Assembly: GCF_000234665.1 (NCBI RefSeq)
Contig: NC_018325.1
Location: forward strand, 353,012 to 417,011
DNA length: 64,000 nt
From: Leishmania mexicana MHOM/GT/2001/U1103
Taxonomy: Eukaryota > Euglenozoa > Kinetoplastea > Trypanosomatida > Trypanosomatidae
Reading direction: 5' to 3'
The notes under the pieces: generated by a model
Databases searched by the model: none
Seen by the model: the letters and a program-made list of their open reading frames with translations, nothing else
Told to the model about the DNA's origin: nothing
Shown here: one piece after another, positions 55,498-64,000 of the stretch
Numbering within the stretch: the stretch's first letter is position 1
Layout of the letters: the number at the start of each line of letters is the position of its first letter
Program-made: the position numbers and the translations under genes

Positions 55498-56428
55498 GTG
55501 GGAACTACCTACACCGACCCAGTCCCGACCCGAAGCCCCCCCCCCCTCCCCCTTGACAGAGTTGTCGGAGGAATAGAGGCAGAGTGCATCGGCCACCTCC
55601 ATCATCCCTCCCCCCTCCTCGCAACCTACATCTCTCTCTCCCCCTATCTAGTTGCAGTACAAGTAGCTGTATGCACAGCGCATGATGGGATGGATGAGAG
55701 ATGCCGAAGACGAAGGCGTGGGGCGAGTGCGGATGCATACTGCGTGCGGTGAGGGCTGTTGTGCTCCTTTAAGGAAAGGGGAGAGCGTGTCTTCATGGCC
55801 ACGACGTTCGACTAGTTCGGGTTTTGTGTGTGTGTGCATGGCAGGAAAGGGAGAGCGGGCGGGTGCGATGCGGATTTCAGAGACACGCATTGCACGCGCA
55901 CTCTCGCAAGAGCTCTGCGGCTGCGTGAGCGGATGCACTGGTGCGACGCACGCTACTGCCAGCTCTCTTTTACAGTTGTTGTTGCTCTCGCTTTCGGTGC
56001 TTCGCTTTGCCTTCCCTCCCGCCTGGACACCCCCCATGCCCTCCTCCGCTGCTCCTTTCGTTGCTATCCCTCTCTCCGTCGTCGGACCTGCTCCGCGCGG
56101 ACGGTTTCTGTTCTTCTTTACGAGTCTTTTGTTGCCGCCGCTGCGCACGCGGACGCCCCTCCCCTCCCCTCCCTTGCTTCTCTGTTACAATCCTCTACGC
56201 ATGTGTGCATCTTTAGTGCTGTGAATGTATACACACAGCCACACATGCGTGCCGATGCGTGTCTGGGAGGCGATGCAGTAGATTGGTGCCTTCTTCTGTC
56301 GCCACGAAGGTGAGCGTGAGGGTAGTGGTGGTGGTGGTGGGTGATACGATGCTGTGTTTCCGTGCGCGTGTGCGTGCTTTACGTTTCTCCCGTGCCTGCT
56401 TGCCCATGCTCATTGCTCTCTCCCCCTC

Positions 56429-56506
56429 TATATATAACTATATATATATGAGTATATATAACTATATATGTATATATATATGTGTATATGTATGTATGTG
56501 TGTGTG
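56429..56506. repeat. TA-rich tract with internal duplication
   Basis: About 75 bases of TATATA units; the block TATATAACTATATAT occurs twice, and the tract ends in TGTATGTATGTGTGTGTG. It is the most AT-rich stretch of the window. Confidence 0.85.
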
Positions 56507-57630
56507 CTCGCTTGCCCCCCACTTCTGTGTCAGCTGAACCTCCGTTTTCCCTCCGCAACTCTCTCTCGGTTTTGAAAGTGCACTAGCGGCGGAAAAGAGA
56601 GACGAAAGGGGGGGACGGTCGTAGTGGGTGGGGGAGGGGACAAGTGGGAGAAAGGGATGATGATGATGGACCATCCTACAAGGCGAGGCGACAACAGGAA
56701 GAGGCAGGGTCACGTGCAGCAGCAGCAGCAGGAGAGGGGCTGACTTGAAGGTGATATACATATATATATATACGTGAAGAAAGAAGAAACTTAACTCGAC
56801 AACCCGCATGTGTGAGTGTCATGGAAAGGGCGTTTTGAAGAAGCGGCAACACCACTGGCACCGCCACATCCATGACCCTGCGTTGAGGGACGCATGCGTG
56901 GCAACGACTGGCCAAGCGCGCTCTATACCTCCACCGTTTCTATTTTCTTCTCCCCATCGGCATCGCGGGATGCCGCGTGCACGCGTGCTCAAGCTTATGT
57001 GTCTTTCTCCTTTCCTTATCCTCCGTCTCCCCTCCCAGTGATGCGCCCTTCGCTCTCTTTTCTTTGTTTTCTCACGCCTACTCCGCTCTGTATGCACCCA
57101 CACACTCACGCATGCGCACCCGAACTGTGTCTGCCGCAACGCAAGGTGAAACGAGGTATCGTGGTGGTAGTCCACATAGAGGCATAGCACCGTCCTGCAT
57201 GCTGCGCTTGGCGCCGCCGCCTCCTTTCATTTCTCTCCCCTTTCCGGATTAGCGAAGAGCAGGGGGACGCGCTCGGGCACGTGCCACTCAGCTTGCGTAC
57301 TTTCGACCGCTCTCGTCGTTGATCACCCCAACGTTGCCCGATAAACGCATCGATACGTCTATATATATATCTACACGCACACAATACACATACAGGTAAT
57401 TAGATAAGGCGGGGTGGCGCTTCATCTCTCCTACACGCACTCTCTTCTTTTAGAGCCTATTTCGCTCTCGCTGTACTTCCCTTTGGTGTCCCTCTCCCCC
57501 TGCGTGCGCGTGTGTGCGTGTGCGTGTGTGTGTGTGTTTGTACGTCACCAGACTTGCCTTCTCGCTGCGTCGCCAACTTTGGCGTTGCTCGTCTTGTGGG
57601 TACGCGCGTCGAGCTCTCGTTTTACTCGTT

Positions 57631-57676
57631 GATTCTTCTTCCCCCCTTATTTTTTTTTCCTGCGTTTATTCAAAAG
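57631..57676 (+). promoter_or_regulatory. SL trans-splice acceptor for the kinesin
   Basis: The tract GATTCTTCTTCCCCCCTTAT and a following T-run lead to the AG at 57675-57676, 86 bases before the ATG at 57762. Confidence 0.5.
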
Positions 57677-57761
57677 GCCGCGCCCCTGCCTTTACTCCCT
57701 TCTGCGCTTCGCCACGCATCCACCGGACTTCCCCCTCCCGGAGGGACATCTCTCAATCACC

Positions 57762-60700
57762 ATGGGTCGTCGTGCAGCTCAAGAGGCGTACCCTGATGAC
57801 GGGCACATCTTTGTGTGTGTGCGCATCCGCAACGTGCCACAGAATGCGGCTTGCTTAACCAATAACGGCGCTGCCGCGACGAACACCCGCGCCTCCACGG
57901 TCGTGCGCAAGTCGGTGCTGCGCGAGGCGCAGCGGATTTGCGTGTCTGTGGTGGAGAATGTGGTGGTGATGCATGACCCCTCGTCGATCGATGACGCCGC
58001 CACCGTCGCGAAGGACGGCAACAGCGTGGTGCAGATGCTGACCGACCGCGCGAACCATGCTGGCGCTGCTCGACACTCTCGCAAAACCGCTGGTGGTGGC
58101 AGCGCTTCTGCCGGCCCGTCAGGCACTAGCTCACGCCGGACCGTAGGTGGCGCTCGAGCTATCACTGCCGGCGCCGCCCGCCTCGTGCCCACCAGCACCG
58201 CCAACTACTACGAGTGCGACCACTGCATCGCATCGATGGAGGAGTCGCAGCTGCTGCAGATGCCGTTGATTCGCACAAGTGACTTCCTTCAGCCGCCGCC
58301 GTACGGGACGCAGGAGGAGGTGTACCAGCGCACCGCGATGCACGCCGTCAAGGCCGCTATAGACGGCATCAATTCGTGCGTCTTCGCCTACGGTCAGACG
58401 GGCAGTGGCAAGACCTACACACTCTTCGGCGACACGACGAACATTCGCCGTGACCCCGGCGTTGTCCCGCGCACTCTGGACGACTTGTTTGGCCGCCTGG
58501 AGGCGGTGAAGCAGTCGTACCGGAGCGACAGTGTGACAGACTACTCGTACCTTGTGCACCTGTCCTTCTACGAGATCTACCAGAACGAGGTTTATTGTCT
58601 CTTCTCTCGCCAGGGCCCACTGCGTGTGCAGTTTCTCCGAGATCTGACGGGGAAGAGGGAGACGATGATCATCCACGACCTGCAGCAACAGACCGTGACC
58701 TCGGCCGAGAAGGCGTACCCGCTGATCGAGATGGGTCTGCGCCGGCGGCAGACCGCCGAGACGGGCATGAATGCACACAGCAGTCGCAGTCACGCCATTC
58801 TGCAGATCCGCGTCGCCCAGTACCGCACCAACCGCGACGCGCGAGAGACGGTGGAGCACCAGGCCACGATCAACCTGGTGGACCTCGCTGGCAGCGAGCG
58901 GCAAAAGACGGCGAACACAAGCGGGACGAACCGTGCGGAGGGCATTCAGATTAACCAGTCACTCGCCACACTGGCGCGCGTCATCAACGACATCGCGAGC
59001 GGGGCGAGGTTTGTGAACTACCGCGACTCGTTGCTGACGATGGTGCTCAAGGACAACCTCGGTGGCAACAGCAAGACGTTCATGATCGCCAACATCTCGC
59101 CCATCACCTTCAGCTACCAGGAATCTTGCGCGACCCTCACATACGCGAAGGACGTGCGCAAGGTCCGCAACCGGCCGATGGTAAACAAAACCTTCCAAAC
59201 ACGCGCGAACCTGCTGGAGCAGAATATGATGCTGAAGCAGGAGAACGAGAAGCTGAAGGTGCAGATGGAGATGTGGGTCAGGAGCCTGCAGAGCGGCAAC
59301 CCGCACGCCTCCGTGACGGACATGAACGGCTCGTTGCCTGTCCGGGGCGGCGGCGTGGCAGAGGCTGGCGACCATCTGCTGCTGTCACCGCCGCTGTCGA
59401 TGGCGCAGGCTGTCGAAGCCGAGCAGCGTCGTGCCGCCGACGTACCGCTGGCCGCGACCGGGTGCAACGAGGCCTTCCTGACTGCCATCAGCAGCGGCCT
59501 GACAGCGCCGCTGCTAATATCGTCCCACCGCAAGTACACGAGCGTGGCGGGGATCGGGGGCTCTTGCATCGAGGGCGGCGCCGTGCGTGTCTCGGCACTG
59601 GTGAAGGAGACGATGGAGTTCCCGCTGAGTCATGTGCTGCATCCGCTGCCGCCGATGACGGCCAGTGACACCTCGTACACCACCGACGAGGACGGCCATG
59701 GTGCCCAGAAGCGGCACACCACCATCCTCACGGATGCAGATGTGAGCTCGCCGGAGTGCGCGAGTGGTGAGGCCACGCAACGACCGGGCCCCGCAGGGGA
59801 GGCTGCAGCGACGGCGGGGGACGTGATGGACCTGGGGTCGCTGGTGCTGGAGCGCGTGGCTCAGCGCTCGTGCGAGCAGCGGTACTATGTCCACTTCAGG
59901 CCACCCACCATTGCTGATGGCCTCTCGCGCCTCATCGACGTCCAGGTCAATGGCAAGAGCATCGGGGCAAAGGGTCGGCGTGAGCTGCACCACGGCGACG
60001 TAGTCTGCGCCTACCTCGAGGACGCGGCGAAGATGGAGGCGGCGGCGACGGCGGAGACGGCGGCCAACGCCTGTGTGCACACCCAGAGTCTCATCTCCTT
60101 CCACTACGTCGACCTCAACGCGCTCTCGCGTGGCGCGAACGCGTCCATGACCGGCATGAGGAGTGCCACGCTTGGCCAAATCGCGGTCTCCATCGACCTT
60201 CCGGCGGACATGGAGAACCTCACGTTGGAGGGCATCAAGCAGCTGCAACGCGACAACGCAAAACTGCTGGACATGGTACGCCGGCAGGCAGAGACGATCG
60301 ACTACCAGCGCGCCCACGTCAGCACGTCGACGATGCAGGCGGATGACCTCCTGGGGGGCATCTCGCCGGTCGGCAGCCCTGGCTCCGGCTCTCCGAACCC
60401 GCGCTCGCTGGAGCCGAGCATCTCAGCATCGCCGCCGCCGGAGACACACAAGGTGGCCGTTGCCCTCGAAGCCTTCCGCCGCGTGTCCGTCTCCCCGTCC
60501 ATCCGGGGTGGCTCCGTCATGCCAGCTGACCTGGAGGCAGACGAGCTGCTGCGTCGCGCGGCAACGCAGAGCGAGTCGAAGCAGCGCCTCGACAACGCCG
60601 TCCGCGAGAACCAGAAGCTGCATCGCACCGCCGTGTCGCGCAACGCCACTCTGGACGCGCTGGCGCGACGCCTTGCCGAGCTGGAGGCTGGCGGGCCGCT

Positions 60701-63700
60701 CAACTCGCTGACCAGCCCATCGCCGTCCTCCTCCTTGGCGTCTTCGTCGTCGAACACCAGCCTTTCGACTGAGAGGGGCGACAATGGCGAGACGCTGGCC
60801 GGCAGGCGTGCTGACAGCGACGAGGAGAACACGGATGTGTCGAGGCGCACAGGGGGCGACCGTGGCAGTCTCACATGCTTGTCCTCGCCTTCGCAGATGC
60901 GCGCCGTCTCTGCGCAGCGTCGGGGCGAGGAAATCGTCGAGGCCGACGCAGATGACGAGCCCCAGCCGGAGCCCATCGGAGACGGCCAGAGGCGCATCGT
61001 GTACGAGAACGCGGAGGGCGCACGTGAGCGCTACCAGGCGGTGGTGCGGGAGCGAGAGCAGTTTGATCGGATCCTCGAGCTGGAGGCTCTCATCGGTGAG
61101 CTGCGCGAGCAAATCGGCGAACTAGAGAGCCGCTTGCGCTTCTCCAAGGACGAGGTGCTGGAGCAGCAGATGTTCCGCGAGCAGGCCGAGGCGGAACGTG
61201 ACGCACTGCTCGAGGAGCTGGCGAACGCGCGTTGTGAGAACTCGGCGCTGCGCCGCGAAAACGCCAGCCTCGAAGGCTTCCTTGCCAGGGATGAGCAGGC
61301 GCTCGCGGACGCCGCGCGCCTCGCAGACGAAGAGCTGGAGCGACGGACCGCCGTGCTGGCCGACCGTATCACAGCGCTCAAGGCGCTCTCCCGTATGTGG
61401 AAGCAGCGCACCATGAAGTACATTGCGATGGGCTATGGTGCCGGCAGCGACGACAAGCACGCCAGTAGCGCTGGTGGCGCGCACCTTGAAGCCATTCCAT
61501 GGGACGACCTGCGCGCCGCAGAGACGGCTGCCATAGCGAAGCGGCGCCTTGGTGGAGGTGACACGGACGCCTGTCCGGCTGATGTGGCGCAGGCCATCGA
61601 CGACTTTGAGAAGTCCACGACTGAGGACAACGTGCGCGCGCTTGAGTACGCGTTGCTCGACTTTGAGCAGGAAAACCAGCGGCTGCTGGACGAGATCCGG
61701 CGCATCCAGGCGGAGCTGGATGGGTACAAAGGCCTCATTGGGCGCCTCCGGGCGGAGAAGGCGGAGACGGAGAAGACCCTGGCGGACGCGACGGACTCCA
61801 CCGAGGAAGAACGCCGCTGCATGCAGCAGCTTCTGCGCAACACCAACGCGCAGCTGGAGGAGGCGGAGGAAAATCTGAAGCGGACGCAGGTTCGCCTGGA
61901 TGACGCGATGCAGATGTGCGAGAGCAATAAGCGCAAGGTTGTGAGGAACAATGAACTGCTGCTGTCGCAGCAGAAGCGTACTATCGCGGAGCTGGAGGCG
62001 GAGCTGTGTCGCCTGCGTCGTGACCATGCGGCGAAGGAGGAGGAGCTCACGAACCTGACGCGGTATATGCAGGACCGTGATGCGCTCGGCGGCGGCGGGG
62101 TGGCGAAGAGCTGCGAGCTGCGCTCTCGCATCGAGGAGCTGGTCAGCGACTCGATGGAGGAGTACGAGGCGCCGAACGGGTATTCGGTGTTCCCTGCGGG
62201 GTTTGAGTTTTCGGACGAGATGACGTCACTCATTCGAATTTGCCTCCGCATCTTGCTCGACCGGCTCAAGATGGAGCTGTACGTGCTCAATGCGCAGAGC
62301 GTGCACAAATTCCAGCTTCTGATCCACGCCGTGAAAGCGCGCACGGAGGCGCACTTTCACACGTTCATGCACCAGCTTCGCGACGCCGTCTCGCAGATGT
62401 CAGGGCGCACGTTGCGGCCTGGCAGCAAGTGGGGCCTGTCCGAGTCGGACGTCCTCTCAACCCTCGTGGATCACCGCCGCCGCCAGGTTGGCGACGCGCT
62501 GAGCGGTTTGCTGATCTGGTATGACCACTGGGACAACGCCCCAAAGACGGAGCATGTCGCCTACATGGAGCTGATCCGCAACGCCGACCGCATCATGCAG
62601 ATGGCCCGCATTGTGCGCCGTGAGAGCCTCCTGAACACGAACGCGACGTCCACCTCGCTCATGCCGATCCCCGGCAAGAGCGGCACAAGTGACACCTCGC
62701 TCCTCCCGGAGTCGTCGCGCCGCAATGATAAGACTGTAAAGGGGAGCTGCAAGATTCTCTCTCGCCTTGCGTCGTCGACCCGGCAGAGCAACCTGGCGCG
62801 CGCCGTGAATCAGTTCTCCGCGACGCCTTCGCGAGCCACGATCGCCGGCCGCGAGGACGTCGTTGGTGCCACGCCGTGGCCGGTGGAGCAGGGCGCCACC
62901 CCGTTCAGCCGCAGCGCAACTGTAGCGGCGCTGGCCCTCTCGCAAACCATGATCCCCTTTAGCAGAACAGCCACTGGCACGCACGCCAGCGGGCACCAGC
63001 CGCCATCAGCTGCGAACCTGGAAAGCTGCTCGCTCTTCAGCTGTTGTCCCTCTGGGCCTCCGCGGGCGTCCGCCATGACGGTGCCGGCTACCGGCCTCTC
63101 GCCTCGGCCGCACCCGTCAACGGCCACACCTATGCGACCCATAAAGCAGGCCACGAGCGGCGGCGCCGCGACGCCTGCGGCTGTGTTGGCAACCGGTGCG
63201 TCACCCGCCGCTCTGACAGCAGCCGCGCGCGCCAATTACTCGCGCATGACCTCCGCGGGCGTGCTGCCAGTGCTGGAGGCGGATGTGGCTTACGTGGCGA
63301 CCACCGACGTGGCCGAGGCTATCTCCATCAGCACCTATAACTTTTCTCGTCGCATGAGTTCGGCGGCGGGGGCCGGTGAAGGCGCCACTGCCGACAAGGG
63401 CGAGCCAGTGCGCCGGCCGAGCCGCCTCTTCTCGCGATGCCAGACGGCGATTCCCCACACGCGGGACCCCATGCAGCAGCAGGGCGCACTGCGCCGCCAG
63501 AACTCTGCCACGCCGGCTTCGTCCAAGACCCACGTCAGCGCTGGTGCGACTGGAGCTCGCAGGCAGGTGAGCCGTGCGAAGGCAACGGAGGCGTTTGCGA
63601 GGTCGAAGACGCAGTACACCGTGCCGAAGTCGACCGCAACGCTGAGTCGACCAAGCCGCCGCAGATCCGGCGTTCGGGTCAGCACCAACAGTAGCACTCG

Positions 63701-64000
63701 TAGCGCCGGCAGCCTAGGCGGGGGTTCGCCGCATGCGCGACCATCCTCGTCGCAGCACAATGCAACGCGGCTCTCTGCCTTCTACGGCATTCCCACAGCG
63801 GAGCAGGCGCGCGGATCCGGCAAGGGTCGTGCGAGCATGCTGAGCAGCAACGCCACCACAAAGCCGTCTGCGGCGGACACCTCGTTCTACAAGCTGGACG
63901 TCATGAAGTCGCTGAGGGAGCGAAGCACAAGCGACGTGAACCGCCAAGCGCCGACGGGCAGCAAGCCCAGCTCGGTTTCGAATAGGGGAGATCTCACGAA
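57762..64000 (+). CDS. large kinesin, 3' end outside the window
   Basis: The frame is open from the ATG at 57762 to the window edge (2079 full codons, no stop), so the protein is incomplete. It has an N-terminal kinesin motor: first strand GHIFVCVRIRNVP near 14-26, P-loop FAYGQTGSGKTYT near 208-220, switch I NAHSSRSHAI near 337-346, switch II VDLAGSER near 373-380 and the neck region near 470. The P-loop sits about 120 residues later than usual because of an insertion near 60-165. After a short coiled coil (about 480-505) comes a region near 700-750 (YYVHFRPPTIADGLSRLIDV, VNGKSIG, ELHHGDVVCAYLED) with a look of a FHA domain, as in kinesin-3. Long coiled coils lie near 1085-1225 and 1280-1440. 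The rest is a Ser/Thr/Ala/Arg-rich tail. The subfamily is uncertain. Confidence 0.9.
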   Translation, partial: MGRRAAQEAYPDDGHIFVCVRIRNVPQNAACLTNNGAAATNTRASTVVRKSVLREAQRICVSVVENVVVMHDPSSIDDAATVAKDGNSVVQMLTDRANHAGAARHSRKTAGGGSASAGPSGTSSRRTVGGARAITAGAARLVPTSTANYYECDHCIASMEESQLLQMPLIRTSDFLQPPPYGTQEEVYQRTAMHAVKAAIDGINSCVFAYGQTGSGKTYTLFGDTTNIRRDPGVVPRTLDDLFGRLEAVKQSYRSDSVTDYSYLVHLSFYEIYQNEVYCLFSRQGPLRVQFLRDLTGKRETMIIHDLQQQTVTSAEKAYPLIEMGLRRRQTAETGMNAHSSRSHAILQIRVAQYRTNRDARETVEHQATINLVDLAGSERQKTANTSGTNRAEGIQINQSLATLARVINDIASGARFVNYRDSLLTMVLKDNLGGNSKTFMIANISPITFSYQESCATLTYAKDVRKVRNRPMVNKTFQTRANLLEQNMMLKQENEKLKVQMEMWVRSLQSGNPHASVTDMNGSLPVRGGGVAEAGDHLLLSPPLSMAQAVEAEQRRAADVPLAATGCNEAFLTAISSGLTAPLLISSHRKYTSVAGIGGSCIEGGAVRVSALVKETMEFPLSHVLHPLPPMTASDTSYTTDEDGHGAQKRHTTILTDADVSSPECASGEATQRPGPAGEAAATAGDVMDLGSLVLERVAQRSCEQRYYVHFRPPTIADGLSRLIDVQVNGKSIGAKGRRELHHGDVVCAYLEDAAKMEAAATAETAANACVHTQSLISFHYVDLNALSRGANASMTGMRSATLGQIAVSIDLPADMENLTLEGIKQLQRDNAKLLDMVRRQAETIDYQRAHVSTSTMQADDLLGGISPVGSPGSGSPNPRSLEPSISASPPPETHKVAVALEAFRRVSVSPSIRGGSVMPADLEADELLRRAATQSESKQRLDNAVRENQKLHRTAVSRNATLDALARRLAELEAGGPLNSLTSPSPSSSLASSSSNTSLSTERGDNGETLAGRRADSDEENTDVSRRTGGDRGSLTCLSSPSQMRAVSAQRRGEEIVEADADDEPQPEPIGDGQRRIVYENAEGARERYQAVVREREQFDRILELEALIGELREQIGELESRLRFSKDEVLEQQMFREQAEAERDALLEELANARCENSALRRENASLEGFLARDEQALADAARLADEELERRTAVLADRITALKALSRMWKQRTMKYIAMGYGAGSDDKHASSAGGAHLEAIPWDDLRAAETAAIAKRRLGGGDTDACPADVAQAIDDFEKSTTEDNVRALEYALLDFEQENQRLLDEIRRIQAELDGYKGLIGRLRAEKAETEKTLADATDSTEEERRCMQQLLRNTNAQLEEAEENLKRTQVRLDDAMQMCESNKRKVVRNNELLLSQQKRTIAELEAELCRLRRDHAAKEEELTNLTRYMQDRDALGGGGVAKSCELRSRIEELVSDSMEEYEAPNGYSVFPAGFEFSDEMTSLIRICLRILLDRLKMELYVLNAQSVHKFQLLIHAVKARTEAHFHTFMHQLRDAVSQMSGRTLRPGSKWGLSESDVLSTLVDHRRRQVGDALSGLLIWYDHWDNAPKTEHVAYMELIRNADRIMQMARIVRRESLLNTNATSTSLMPIPGKSGTSDTSLLPESSRRNDKTVKGSCKILSRLASSTRQSNLARAVNQFSATPSRATIAGREDVVGATPWPVEQGATPFSRSATVAALALSQTMIPFSRTATGTHASGHQPPSAANLESCSLFSCCPSGPPRASAMTVPATGLSPRPHPSTATPMRPIKQATSGGAATPAAVLATGASPAALTAAARANYSRMTSAGVLPVLEADVAYVATTDVAEAISISTYNFSRRMSSAAGAGEGATADKGEPVRRPSRLFSRCQTAIPHTRDPMQQQGALRRQNSATPASSKTHVSAGATGARRQVSRAKATEAFARSKTQYTVPKSTATLSRPSRRRSGVRVSTNSSTRSAGSLGGGSPHARPSSSQHNATRLSAFYGIPTAEQARGSGKGRASMLSSNATTKPSAADTSFYKLDVMKSLRERSTSDVNRQAPTGSKPSSVSNRGDLT

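Larger units (their letters stand above)
55498..57761. other. long intergenic spacer with TA repeats
   Basis: No gene seen in 2.26 kb. It contains an AT-rich tract at about 56429-56506, a (GTG)n run near 56323-56340, further short TA runs near 56757-56772 and 57358-57371, and CA/TG-rich stretches. The 180-codon frame at 55682-56224 is Cys/Ser/Leu-rich low-complexity and not convincing. Confidence 0.6.

Noticed and set aside
55682..56224. 180-codon frame in the 2.26-kb spacer
   Set aside because: Cys/Ser/Leu/Pro-rich without any domain-like segment, no nearby convincing acceptor, and ends in pyrimidine-rich spacer.
1..64000. Transcription strand-switch region or tRNA cluster
   Set aside because: All supported genes are on the + strand, and no tRNA- or rRNA-like stretch was recognised by eye. 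A tRNAscan run would settle the tRNA question.

Overview
The window looks like a stretch of a Leishmania-type trypanosomatid chromosome. The evidence is high GC content, intronless genes all on the + strand, and long intergenic spacers full of polypyrimidine tracts, (CA)n/(TA)n runs and G-rich stretches. Two tandem kinetoplastid-type histone H2A genes fit this too. From memory, the order H2A - IFT172 - epsilon-tubulin resembles Leishmania chromosome 21, but I could not check this. No strand switch is visible, so the whole window is probably part of one polycistronic transcription unit, with mRNAs made by spliced-leader (SL) trans-splicing at polypyrimidine/AG acceptors.

Left part (0-32 kb): an MSH4-type MutS protein, possibly cut by the window edge; a broken cyclase-associated protein (CAP/Srv2) gene; a SIDER2-like retroposon fragment in its downstream region; a probably mitochondrial aspartyl-tRNA synthetase; two unrecognised proteins; a YbaK/prolyl-tRNA-editing-type protein; two H2A copies; a multi-pass membrane protein with an EF-hand-like loop; a TSR4/PDCD2 protein; a 1431-residue disordered protein; and a SET-domain protein.

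Right part (32-64 kb) is rich in flagellar and cytoskeletal genes. It holds IFT172, a small membrane protein, a 2068-residue disordered/coiled-coil protein, epsilon-tubulin, the inner-arm dynein light intermediate chain p28/DNALI1, an 816-residue coiled-coil protein, and a large kinesin that runs off the right edge.

Most of the window is ordinary. The points most worth a second look are: the CAP gene, which seems to encode two tandem N-terminal helical domains and carries several clustered frameshifts while its neighbours are intact; a roughly 120-bp near-perfect inverted repeat at 20.8 kb; the SIDER2-like element; unusual ATPase residues in MSH4; and the large insertion in the kinesin motor. 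I see no CRISPR array, no prokaryotic-style operon, no tRNA or rRNA gene and no clear new multi-gene system.
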